From: Ensifer adhaerens
Lineage (GTDB): Bacteria > Pseudomonadota > Alphaproteobacteria > Rhizobiales > Rhizobiaceae
NCBI RefSeq assembly: GCF_002940685.1
Contig: NZ_PNFP01000013.1
Span: forward strand, 1 to 64,000
Length of the DNA: 64,000 nucleotides
Reading direction: 5' to 3'
Of the stretch, positions 23,961-31,859 are shown in pieces; position 1 is the stretch's first letter; every line of letters starts with the position of its first letter. Below the pieces are notes generated by a model that did no database searches, was not told the DNA's origin, and was given only the letters and a program-made list of their open reading frames with translations. Position numbers and translations under genes: made by a program.

Positions 23961-24953
23961 ATGAGGAAAGCATTGGTGCTTGCAGTCGCGGCGCTCGCGC
24001 TGGCCACCGGCCCCGCCAACGCCCAGGAGAAGAAGCAGCTCGTCATTGTCGTCAAGGGCCTCGACAATCCGTTCTTCGAAGCCATCAACCAGGGCTGTCA
24101 GAAGTGGAACAAGGAAAACACCAGCTCGGAATATGAGTGCTTCTACACCGGCCCGGCGTCGACCTCGGACGAAGCCGGCGAGGCGCAGATCGTCCAGGAC
24201 ATGCTCGGCAAACCCAGCACGGCTGCGATCGCCATTTCGCCATCCAACGCCAAGCTCATTGCCCAGACGCTGAAGACCGCCAACCCGACGGTCCCGGTCA
24301 TGACGCTCGATGCCGATCTTGCCAAGGAGGATGCGGGGCTGCGCAAGACCTATCTCGGCACAGACAACTATACGATGGGCGCGCGGATCGCAGATTACAT
24401 CAAGAAGGCCAAGCCGAATGGCGGCAAGATCTGCACGATCGAGGGCAACCCCGGTGCCGACAACATCTTAAGGCGTGCGCAGGGCATGCGCGACGTGCTG
24501 ACCGGGAAGGAGGGGCTGGCCGAACTGAAGGGTGAAGGCGGCTGGACCGAGGTTGCGGGCTGCCCGGTCTTCACCAATGACGACGGGGCCAAAGGCGTAC
24601 AGGCGATGACGGATATTCTCGCCGCCAATCCCGATCTCGACGCCTTCGGCATCATGGGCGGCTGGCCGCTCTTCGGCGCACCGCAACCCTATCGCGATCT
24701 GTTCAAGCCGATGGCCGACAAGATTGCCAAGAACGAGTTCGTCATCGGTGCGGCAGACACGATCGGTGAAGAGGTGGCGATTGCCAAGGAAGGCCTGGTC
24801 ACCGCGCTCGTCGGCCAGCGCCCCTTCGAAATGGGCTACAAGGCGCCTTCGGTCATGCTGGACCTGATCGCCGGCAAACCGGTGGACGATCCGGTGTTCA
24901 CGGGTCTCGACGAATGCACGAAGGACACAGCGGACACCTGCATCCAGAAGTAA
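23961..24953 (+). CDS. RbsB-type periplasmic sugar-binding protein
   Basis: This is a 330-residue exported protein with a signal peptide of about 21 residues ending GPANA. The mature part has the ribose-binding fold opening LVIVVKGLDNPFFEAINQGC, then PVMTLDADL and TYLGTDNYTMGARIADYI. Two late Cys (LDECTKDTADTC) could form a disulphide. GGGAGGAAAAA precedes the ATG. It must serve the permease/ATPase encoded divergently at 20955-22735, since no other sugar permease is near. The ligand is probably a sugar or sugar acid, judged from the epimerase genes on either side. Confidence 0.85.
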   Translation: MRKALVLAVAALALATGPANAQEKKQLVIVVKGLDNPFFEAINQGCQKWNKENTSSEYECFYTGPASTSDEAGEAQIVQDMLGKPSTAAIAISPSNAKLIAQTLKTANPTVPVMTLDADLAKEDAGLRKTYLGTDNYTMGARIADYIKKAKPNGGKICTIEGNPGADNILRRAQGMRDVLTGKEGLAELKGEGGWTEVAGCPVFTNDDGAKGVQAMTDILAANPDLDAFGIMGGWPLFGAPQPYRDLFKPMADKIAKNEFVIGAADTIGEEVAIAKEGLVTALVGQRPFEMGYKAPSVMLDLIAGKPVDDPVFTGLDECTKDTADTCIQK

Positions 24954-25133
24954 GCCAGTGGCCGCGCCTTGACGCGTATCCCGGCGGCCCCGCCGCTGTT
25001 TCCAGCGACCGTGGTCAGCAAGCAGTTTTGCGGGCTGGCCGCGGCATCCTCGTGACGACCCTGCTTGGAAGATCCCTCCGACGAACTATCATCGATGGGA
25101 ATCATCCCCTGATTTGCAGACATGGAGAACGCA

Positions 25134-26030
25134 ATGACCAAGCGGATCATCTTCACCGGAGGCAGCGGCAAGGCGGGCCGCCATGTCGTTGAATACCTCG
25201 TCGAGCACGGCCACCAGGTCCTCAACCTGGACACAAGGCCGCTCGACAACCCGAAGGTGCGCACGCTCATTACCGACATCACGGACAGCGGCCAGGTGTT
25301 CAACGCGCTTTCGAGCTACACGGGCCTGCACGAATTCGACCCGTCGCTTGCGCCCCAGCCGATCGATGCAGTCGTCCACTTTGCCGCAATTCCGCGCATC
25401 CTGATCGCACCAGACAACGAACTCTTCCGCGTCAACGCGATGGGTACCTACAATGTCATCGAAGCGGCGGTGAAGCTTGGCATCCGCAAGATCGTCATCG
25501 CGTCGAGCGAGACGACCTACGGCCTCGTCTTCGCAAACGAGCCCCGCAATCCCAGCTATTTCCCGCTCGACGAGGACTATGACGTCGACCCGATGGACAG
25601 CTATGCGCTCTCCAAGGTCGTCAATGAAAAGACGGCGCGCGCCTTTGCGCTCAGAAGCGGCGCCGACATCTATGCCTTGCGCATCGGCAATGTCATCGAG
25701 CCCAGTGAATACCATCTCTTCCCCGGCTGGTTTGCCGATCCGGGGTTCCGCAAGCGCATCGCCTGGAGTTACATCGATGCGCGCGACCTCGGCCAGATCA
25801 CGTTGCGCGCCGTGGAGACGGATGGCCTCGGGTTCCAGGTCTTCAACGCTGCGAGCGACGACACCTCCGCCGACATTCCGACGCGAGAACTGATCGACCG
25901 CTTCTACCCCGGCGTTCCGGTCAAGGGGCAACTCGGCGAATACGAGACGCTTTTATCCAATCGCAAAGCGCGCGCGATGCTCGGTTTTCAGCCTGAGCAC
26001 AGCTGGCGGAAGTATGTCGACATCAGCTGA
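25134..26030 (+). CDS. NAD(P)-dependent sugar epimerase/dehydrogenase, copy 2
   Basis: This is a 298-residue extended SDR. TGGSGKAGRHVVEYL gives the nucleotide site, VVHFAAIPRI and IVIASSETTYG supply the substrate loop and catalytic Ser/Thr, and YALSK is the Tyr/Lys pair. It shares overall design with the copy at 22933 but is not a close duplicate. The ATG at 25134 is taken because GGAG stands eight bases upstream; an ATG at 25122 is in frame. It follows the binding-protein gene by 180 bases and precedes the GntR gene. Family members near sugar importers often act on uronates or aldonates. Confidence 0.8.
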   Translation: MTKRIIFTGGSGKAGRHVVEYLVEHGHQVLNLDTRPLDNPKVRTLITDITDSGQVFNALSSYTGLHEFDPSLAPQPIDAVVHFAAIPRILIAPDNELFRVNAMGTYNVIEAAVKLGIRKIVIASSETTYGLVFANEPRNPSYFPLDEDYDVDPMDSYALSKVVNEKTARAFALRSGADIYALRIGNVIEPSEYHLFPGWFADPGFRKRIAWSYIDARDLGQITLRAVETDGLGFQVFNAASDDTSADIPTRELIDRFYPGVPVKGQLGEYETLLSNRKARAMLGFQPEHSWRKYVDIS

Positions 26031-26073
26031 CGCAAAGCGCGGATGAGCGGCACAGATTGCGAGAAATAAGGAA

Positions 26074-26856
26074 ATGACTGAACAACGATCAGGAAAAGGT
26101 ACCGCCGGGCCAGCCACGGCGGAAGGGGCGCGTGCGACCCGCCGGCTCGATGCACCGCGCATGTCGGGGCCGAGCGTTCACATGTCGGTTGCCGATGACA
26201 TCGGACTCAGGATCGTGCGGGGCGACTACCCGCCCGGAACGATCCTGCCGAACGAGGCGAAATGGACGGAAATCTTCGACGTCAGTCGCACCGCGGTGCG
26301 AGAAGCGATCAAGATACTGATGGCCAAGGGGTTGCTCGCCTCGCGTCCGAAAATCGGCAGCTGGGTGGAGCCGAAGGAGCGCTGGAACCTGCTCGATCGC
26401 GACGTGCTCAGCTGGTACGCGCTCTCACCGGACCGGCTCCAGTTTCTGAAGACCGTGCAGGAATTTCGCCACATCATAGAGCCGGAAGCCACGGCTCTTG
26501 CTGCGACCCGCCGCAGCGAAGAACAGATGGTCGAAATCAGCGCGGCATTGAGAGACATGGGGCAAGCGACAACGCTGCAGGGCCGCACCCAGGCTGACAC
26601 CCGCTTTCATCTCGCAATCCTGCATGCTTCCGGAAACGATCTCTTGGTTCCGCTCGGGACATTGATCGAATCTGCACTCAACCACCTCTTCCTGCTGGTG
26701 ACCCGCAACGACGACAGTTTCGTCTATGCACTGAAGCTTCACGAGAACATCGAAAAGAGTATTCGCCTCCGACGTCCGAACGCGGCCCGCAATGCGGTGC
26801 GGCGACTTCTGGCAAACACCGATGAACTCATCGCACATTCGGAGCACAAGGCGTGA
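26074..26856 (+). CDS. GntR-family regulator, FadR subfamily
   Basis: This is a 260-residue regulator. After a polar 25-residue lead comes the winged helix: ADDIGLRIVRGDYPPGTILP, TEIFDVSRTAVREAIKILMA and KGLLASRPKIGSWV. The C-terminal FCD ligand domain is all-helical, with EFRHIIEPEATALAA, RFHLAILHASGNDLLVPL and the metal-site histidines expected for the family. AAGGA lies close before the ATG at 26074. It closes the sugar gene cluster; operator-like sites of matching type are at 22869, 27067 and 27101. Confidence 0.88.
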   Translation: MTEQRSGKGTAGPATAEGARATRRLDAPRMSGPSVHMSVADDIGLRIVRGDYPPGTILPNEAKWTEIFDVSRTAVREAIKILMAKGLLASRPKIGSWVEPKERWNLLDRDVLSWYALSPDRLQFLKTVQEFRHIIEPEATALAATRRSEEQMVEISAALRDMGQATTLQGRTQADTRFHLAILHASGNDLLVPLGTLIESALNHLFLLVTRNDDSFVYALKLHENIEKSIRLRRPNAARNAVRRLLANTDELIAHSEHKA

Positions 26857-27634
26857 TCGACGGTCACGCTGCTAAGCCGGGTCGCAGCGCCGGCCACGGA
26901 CCGCCGCGAAGCGGACGTTTCCCCCCGATCATCTGATCACCGCATCGCCTTCAATCCACAATCGGCATCTGGGGCGCCTGTCTCGGCCGTGCCTGCGAGG
27001 GTGATCGAGCTTTCCAGAACGCTTGGGTACCCCGCTGAACCGCTGCCGTCTTGCGCCAACGATATGTTGTCAACAAACTCGCAAATTATCGTATTCACTA
27101 TTGTCGACAAATACGTTGACAAACTTCGTCGATATGCAATGCTCCCGATCAGCAGACACGACCTGGGGAGGAGCAGTGTGATGCAAGTCTTTGAAAGACC
27201 CTGTTGCCGGGATTCCCGGCGGTGGTCATCCGCGCCGGTACCCAGTCCGTCGAGCGAGACAGTTTCTCACGACATCCACCATTGCCACGCCCGCATCTGA
27301 CCTCGCGCGCCGCGTTCGAGGCAGACGCCCGCGGGCGACCGACAGGCAGCAACACGATCCGGCGTTGACGCAAGACGTCCGTTTCGCACGCCTGCGTTTC
27401 CACGCTGACGTCTTGAGGCGTCCGCGATTGGAACGACGCGCCGACCATGAACCCCGCCGCAACGGCGGCCGGCATGTGGTGCACTGAACGAAAAGATCGG
27501 GCACGTCGTGTGCGCGCAGAACAGGCGCGCCACTGGCTCACCCGTATCGACGACCAGGCGGAAGGCCTGTGAGCCTTCAAGAAGAAGATTCCCGTTCGAC
27601 GGGATAGGTAACCTCAACCAGGGAGAACTGCAGA
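26857..27634. other. Long intergenic region with a cluster of GntR-type operators
   Basis: This region is 778 bases with no convincing gene. TTGTCAACAA (27067-27076), TTGTCGACAA (27101-27110, a perfect palindrome) and a half-site GTTGACAA (27115-27122) form a FadR-type cluster in an A+T-rich patch; the first two are 34 bases apart. GTCTTT/AAAGAC and a GCCGGGA/TCCCGGC palindrome follow near 27187-27220. A 41-codon frame at 27447-27572 was seen but not called. The last 100 bases must carry the promoter of the peptide-binding-protein gene. Confidence 0.5.
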
Positions 27635-29194
27635 ATGCTCAAGAAATTGACCCTCGCGGCCGCCATCGCGGCTGTGCTTTCCGCGGCGGGGCATGCCGAA
27701 ACGCTCAAATGGGGCGCTTCGCGCGACATCTATTCGCTTGACCCCTATTCCTATGGCGACAGCTATACCCTCTCTTTCCTGAACCACGTCTACGAAGGCC
27801 TGGTGCGCTACGACGCCGAACTGAAGATCGAGCCGGCGCTGGCATCCTCCTGGGAAACCGTATCGGATACGGTCTGGCGCTTCCACCTGCGCAAGGACGT
27901 CAAGTTCCACGATGGCGCCGATTTCACTGCAGACGACGTGATCGCCTCCCTCACCCGCGTCAGCGATCCGGCGTCTCCGTTGCGCGGCAATCTTCCGGCC
28001 TACAAGTCGGCAAAGAAGGTCGACGACCACACCGTCGATATCGAACTTGTCGGACCCTATCCGCTGCTCCTGAACGACCTGACGAACATCCACATTTTCG
28101 ACGCGACCTGGCTTGCCGACAACAACTCGCTGAAGCCGACGGACGTCGGCAAGAAGATCGAAGGATACGCGACCTACCACACCAACGGCACGGGCCCGTT
28201 CAAGCTGGAGAGCCGCACGCCCGACAGCAAGACCATTCTCGTCAAGAACGCCCAGTGGTGGGACAAAGCGCAGTCCAACATAGACCGCATCGAGTTCACG
28301 CCGATCGTCTCGGCCGCGACGCGCGTGGCCGCCCTGTTGTCGGGCGAGATCGACTTCACCGAGAATGCGCCCGCTCAGGATCTCCCGCGCCTTCTTGCGC
28401 AGCCGGACCTGAAGGTCATGGAGCGTACCGACCTGCGCACCATCATGATGGGCTTCAACCGCAAACCGAAGCTGGCCGACGGCGTCGACAACAAGTTCAA
28501 CGACCTGCGTGTCCGCCAGGCGGTCGCCCACGCGCTCGACAAGGACCTCATCCAGAAGCGGGTCATGCGCGGCAAGTCGCGGATGGCGGGCGCGATCATT
28601 GCGCCGGAGATTCCGGGCTATGTCGAGGCGCTGGACACGGTGGTTCCGTTCGATCCCGAACTCTCGAAGAAGCTGCTCGCCGAAGCCGGCGCAAGCGATC
28701 TTCCGTTCACCCTCGTCTGCACGAACGAGGCCTATGTCAACGAGGAGGAGCTTTGCCAGAGCATCGTCAACATGCTGAGCCGCGCCGGTTTCAAGCCGCA
28801 GCTCGACATCGGCCCGACGGCCGCGCAGGCGCCCAAGCGCACCGGTGGCCTGTCTGACGTCTACATCATCGGCTGGGCCAACGAGCCCATGCTCGACAGC
28901 TACTCGATCCTGCTCCAGATGATCGCGACGCGGAGCGACAAGGCAGGCGTCTTCAACTGGGGTGGCTGGAGCTATCCGGACATTGACAAGCTGATCACCC
29001 AGGCATCGACCGAAATGGATCGCGCGAAGCGGCTCGAGCTGCAGACCAAGGCGCTCCAGATGGTCAAGGACGAGATGATCATGCTGCCATTGCACCAGCA
29101 GCCCATGGCCTGGGTGATGACCAACAAGATCGACAAAGTCGCGCAGCTGGCGGACAACAAGCCGCGCCACTGGCTCACGCATTTCGCGGATTAA
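27635..29194 (+). CDS. Dipeptide/oligopeptide-type ABC substrate-binding protein (SBP_bac_5)
   Basis: This is a 519-residue exported protein with a signal peptide of about 21 residues ending AAGHA. Hallmarks of the DppA/OppA class are LDPYSYGDSYTLSFLNHVYEGLV, ALASSWETVSDTVWRFHLRKDVKFHDGADFTA-type segments, GTGPFKL and LPLHQQPMAWV. GGGAGA lies upstream of the ATG. No peptide-type permease or ATPase gene is near, so it is an orphan that must borrow partners from elsewhere. It ends at a strong terminator. The ligand could be a peptide, opine or glycoside. Confidence 0.88.
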   Translation: MLKKLTLAAAIAAVLSAAGHAETLKWGASRDIYSLDPYSYGDSYTLSFLNHVYEGLVRYDAELKIEPALASSWETVSDTVWRFHLRKDVKFHDGADFTADDVIASLTRVSDPASPLRGNLPAYKSAKKVDDHTVDIELVGPYPLLLNDLTNIHIFDATWLADNNSLKPTDVGKKIEGYATYHTNGTGPFKLESRTPDSKTILVKNAQWWDKAQSNIDRIEFTPIVSAATRVAALLSGEIDFTENAPAQDLPRLLAQPDLKVMERTDLRTIMMGFNRKPKLADGVDNKFNDLRVRQAVAHALDKDLIQKRVMRGKSRMAGAIIAPEIPGYVEALDTVVPFDPELSKKLLAEAGASDLPFTLVCTNEAYVNEEELCQSIVNMLSRAGFKPQLDIGPTAAQAPKRTGGLSDVYIIGWANEPMLDSYSILLQMIATRSDKAGVFNWGGWSYPDIDKLITQASTEMDRAKRLELQTKALQMVKDEMIMLPLHQQPMAWVMTNKIDKVAQLADNKPRHWLTHFAD

Positions 29195-29202
29195 CCCCTT
29201 GG

Positions 29203-29240
29203 TCCAGGAACCGGAACGACAGCCGGTTCCTGGACGGTTT
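29203..29240 (+). terminator. Rho-independent terminator after the binding-protein gene
   Basis: TCCAGGAACCGG (29203-29214) and its exact reverse complement (29223-29234) form a 12-bp stem with an 8-base loop; a short T-rich tail (CGGTTT) follows. It lies 9 bases past the stop codon. Confidence 0.7.
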
Positions 29241-29398
29241 GCGAGGGCGGCAACCAACAACATCTTCAGGCTGTCTCAGCACCGTTAACTGCGCCGTCTG
29301 CCATGCTCTCGGCGAACTCGTGTGCCCGCCCGTCCGTTTCAGGGTTCTGGTACAGGCGAAGGCGCAAGCTGGGGACGAAGGCCCCGGGGCTGTAGATC

Positions 29399-29743
29399 TT
29401 ACCCCGCCAGCATCCGTGCGAGCATGTTTCTGATGTGGTCCTGCGCGCCGTAGAAAATTGCCGCGACAATGATCGTGCGGCTATGTTCTATCGACAGAAA
29501 CCAGATAGCCGCCTTGTCCCGCCGAAGAAACCGGATTCCGGGGTGAACATCGGGACGCAGGGTCCCGATATAGGGCGTATCGACGAGACGATCGATTTCG
29601 ACACGCAGTTTGCGGATCCGCTCGGCGGTACGCTCCACAGCCTCGTCGGGCGTGTCCCCAAGTTCGACATAGACGCCGAACAGATGATCGAAGATCAGCT
29701 CGATATCGCGCGCGGCATCCTCAGAGTATTCAAGGGTCCACAC
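29399..29743 (-). CDS. parE: ParE/RelE-type toxin
   Basis: This is a 114-residue protein of the RelE/ParE superfamily. The opening WTLEYSEDAARDIELIFDHL is followed by helix ERTAERIRKLRVEIDRLVDTP, then a beta-sheet with LRPDVHPGIRFLRRDKAAIWF and IIVAAIFYGAQD. ParE toxins inhibit DNA gyrase, RelE-type ones cut mRNA; the pairing with a ParD-like antitoxin favours ParE. The start is GTG at 29743, inside the last codons of the antitoxin gene (14-base overlap), the usual arrangement for translational coupling. Length is slightly above the family norm of about 100. Confidence 0.78.
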   Translation of the reverse strand: MWTLEYSEDAARDIELIFDHLFGVYVELGDTPDEAVERTAERIRKLRVEIDRLVDTPYIGTLRPDVHPGIRFLRRDKAAIWFLSIEHSRTIIVAAIFYGAQDHIRNMLARMLAG

Positions 29744-30005
29744 GAACCCCCCGTCGCTTCCGCTCAATCATTGCCGCAACGCGGCTTTCCATCTCGGTTG
29801 CAGAAATTGTCGGTCCGTTCAATCGCCGCTGAACCAATTCGCGAAGCGCTGCCGTTTCGACGTCCTCAGTTTCCGTCTTCTGACGAAGCAGTTCCAGGCC
29901 CTGCTGGAGAACGGAACTCATGCTGGAGTACCGACCGCTCTCCACCAGCGAACGGGCAAACGCATCCTGCTGGTCGGTCAGCGAGATCGAGGATTTGACA
30001 CTCAT
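29730..30005 (-). CDS. parD: ParD-type antitoxin
   Basis: This is a 91-residue protein. The N-terminus, SSISLTDQQDAFARSLVESGRYSSMSSVLQQGLELL, is a ribbon-helix-helix DNA-binding domain of the CopG/ParD type, and the polar C-terminal half (ETEDVETAALRELVQRRL, then ESRVAAMIERKRRG) is the toxin-binding tail. AGGAGC precedes the ATG. It is the first gene of a toxin-antitoxin pair and should repress its own promoter through the palindrome at 30031-30045. Confidence 0.82.
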   Translation of the reverse strand: MSVKSSISLTDQQDAFARSLVESGRYSSMSSVLQQGLELLRQKTETEDVETAALRELVQRRLNGPTISATEMESRVAAMIERKRRGVRVDP

Positions 30006-30030
30006 CGGTTTAGCTCCTTTGAGCCCAATT

Positions 30031-30045
30031 TGCTACTCAGTAGCA
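30031..30045. promoter_or_regulatory. Operator of the ParDE pair
   Basis: TGCTACT and AGTAGCA flank one base, giving a perfect 7+1+7 inverted repeat 26-40 bases upstream of the antitoxin ATG. This is the expected position for ParD autoregulation. Confidence 0.65.
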
Positions 30046-30124
30046 CATTAGTCAATCTGACGAGATGATCCGCCAAGCCGACAAGACAGCAAATCGTCCC
30101 GACATCCAGCGCTCTTCGCCGCTC

Positions 30125-31012
30125 TCAAAGCTTGATGACGGTCTTCTTTGCAAGCAGGCCCTGCGGCGCAAACAGCAGCACGCCGATGACGAGCAGGATA
30201 GTGAAGGCGTCGCGATAGCTGAGCAGGCTTTCCGGCAGATAGGCCTGCAGGAACACCTCGATGAAACCGAGCAGGAAGCCGCCGGCGACCGCGCCCGACA
30301 GGCTGCCGAGACCGCCGATGATCGCGGCGATGAAGGCCTTGAGCACGGGCAGGAAGCCCATCAGCGGATCGACGCTGCCGCGTTGCGCCACCCAGAGGAT
30401 ACCGGCGACACCGGCCAGCAGGCCGGAGATCGCAAAGGCGGTGGCGACGACCGCATTGGCGCGGATGCCCATCAGCCGCACGATGGCGAAATCTTCCGAA
30501 GCCGCGCGCATGGCGCGGCCAAGCACGGTCGTGCGCAGGAAGAGGTTGAGGCCGACGAGCATGATGATCGTCACGAGGATCGAGGTGCCCTGGATGAGGC
30601 CGAGATGCAGGCCGCCGATCTCGATCGTGCCGGAGAAACTCTCGGGCATTGGAACCGGCTTGGGCCTTGCCGAAATGAAGTTCTGGAAGATGACGCGCAG
30701 GATGGCGCTGACGGCGAAACTCGTCAGAAGCAGCGTCGTGCCGCTGGCACCGCGTACCGGCCTGAAGGCGATGCGTTCCATTAGCATGGCGAGCACGATC
30801 GCGATCATCAGCGCCGCGCAGACGGCAAGCGGAAACGGCAGGCCGAGGAGAAGCGCGAAGCAGAGACCGTAGCCCGCCGCCGTCATCAGCTCGCCATGGG
30901 CGAAATTGATGAGCCCCATGATCGAGAAGACGACCGCAAGGCCGAGCGCCAGAAGCGCATAGGTGCCGCCGAGGCTGAGCGCGTTGACGAGCTGCTGCAG
31001 GAACATGTCCAT
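30125..31012 (-). CDS. livH: LivH-type branched-chain amino acid ABC permease
   Basis: This is a 295-residue membrane protein with about eight helices. LivH marks are QQLVNALSLGGTYALLALGLAVVFSIMGLINFAHGE-like opening segments, GRAMRAASEDFAIVRLMGI in the loop that meets the ATPase, and GGLGSLSGAVAGGFLLG. It is the last gene of a four-gene minus-strand unit (LivM-LivG fusion, binding protein, LivF, LivH). Substrates of this class range from branched-chain amino acids to urea and aromatic acids. The nearby nitrogen-catabolism genes make an amide or amino compound plausible. Confidence 0.87.
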   Translation of the reverse strand: MDMFLQQLVNALSLGGTYALLALGLAVVFSIMGLINFAHGELMTAAGYGLCFALLLGLPFPLAVCAALMIAIVLAMLMERIAFRPVRGASGTTLLLTSFAVSAILRVIFQNFISARPKPVPMPESFSGTIEIGGLHLGLIQGTSILVTIIMLVGLNLFLRTTVLGRAMRAASEDFAIVRLMGIRANAVVATAFAISGLLAGVAGILWVAQRGSVDPLMGFLPVLKAFIAAIIGGLGSLSGAVAGGFLLGFIEVFLQAYLPESLLSYRDAFTILLVIGVLLFAPQGLLAKKTVIKL

Positions 31013-31036
31013 CGTTTTGACCTCTACGCCCCGGCC

Positions 31037-31774
31037 TCAAGCACCGAGATAAGCGCCCTGGATTTCAGTTGAATTGCGCAATTCGGCAGCCGTGCCCGAA
31101 AGCACGATCCGGCCATTGGCCATGACATAGCCGGCATCGGCGATCTCGAGCGACAGCGACACGTTCTGTTCGACAAGCAGGATCGTCAGGCCCTTTTGCC
31201 TGAGGCCGGCGATGAGATCGAAGATCAGGTCGACGATCTGCGGCGCAAGGCCGAGCGAAGGCTCGTCGAGCAGAAGCAGGTCCGGCGACGACATCATCGA
31301 GCGGGCGATCGCCAGCATCTGCTGTTCGCCGCCGGAGAGCGAACCGGCCCTCTGGGTGAGACGCTCCTTCAGGATCGGGAAGCGCGACAGCATGTCCTCG
31401 CGCACGTCCGATATCACGCCGCGCGCTTTATGCATGGCGCCGCCGAGCAGCAGGTGTTCGTCGACCGTGAGACTTGGAAAGATCCGACGCCCCTCCGGCG
31501 TCAGCGTCATGCCGAGCCGGACGATCTGTTCAGGTGCGAGCCCCGAAATGTCCTGACCGTTGAACGCGACACGTCCCGCCTTTTTCGGTGCGAGGCCGAC
31601 AAGCGAATTCAGGGTCGAACTCTTGCCGGCACCGTTGGCACCGAGAAGGGTCACGATCTGCCCCTTGCCGACGGTGAGGTCGACGCCCTTCAGCGCCTCG
31701 ACCGCGCCATAGGCGACCTTCAGGCCGCTCACTTCCAAAAGCGGCTTCGGAACGGGAGTTTCACGCATCATCAT
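31037..31774 (-). CDS. livF: LivF-type ABC ATPase
   Basis: This is a 245-residue ATPase with Walker A GANGAGKSST, LivF-specific TLTPEGRRIFPSLTVDEHLLLG, signature LSGGEQQ, Walker B LLLLDEPSLGLAP and VEQN in the switch region. The ATG at 31774 is chosen because AAGGA lies upstream and the protein then has the family length; frames further up read into non-coding-like sequence. It works with the LivG domain fused to the permease at 33045-34925. The gap to livH is 24 bases. Confidence 0.88.
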   Translation of the reverse strand: MMMRETPVPKPLLEVSGLKVAYGAVEALKGVDLTVGKGQIVTLLGANGAGKSSTLNSLVGLAPKKAGRVAFNGQDISGLAPEQIVRLGMTLTPEGRRIFPSLTVDEHLLLGGAMHKARGVISDVREDMLSRFPILKERLTQRAGSLSGGEQQMLAIARSMMSSPDLLLLDEPSLGLAPQIVDLIFDLIAGLRQKGLTILLVEQNVSLSLEIADAGYVMANGRIVLSGTAAELRNSTEIQGAYLGA

Positions 31775-31859
31775 CGGGGCAAAGTCCTTGCCGTGGATTG
31801 CAATTGAGCAGCCGCGGAAGCGATCCCCGGCAAAGCCGAGGACCGCCACATCGGGTCGA

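Noticed and set aside
27614-29263. 549-codon open frame on the minus strand
   Set aside because: It is antisense to the peptide-binding-protein gene, which has a signal peptide, a ribosome site and full family motifs.
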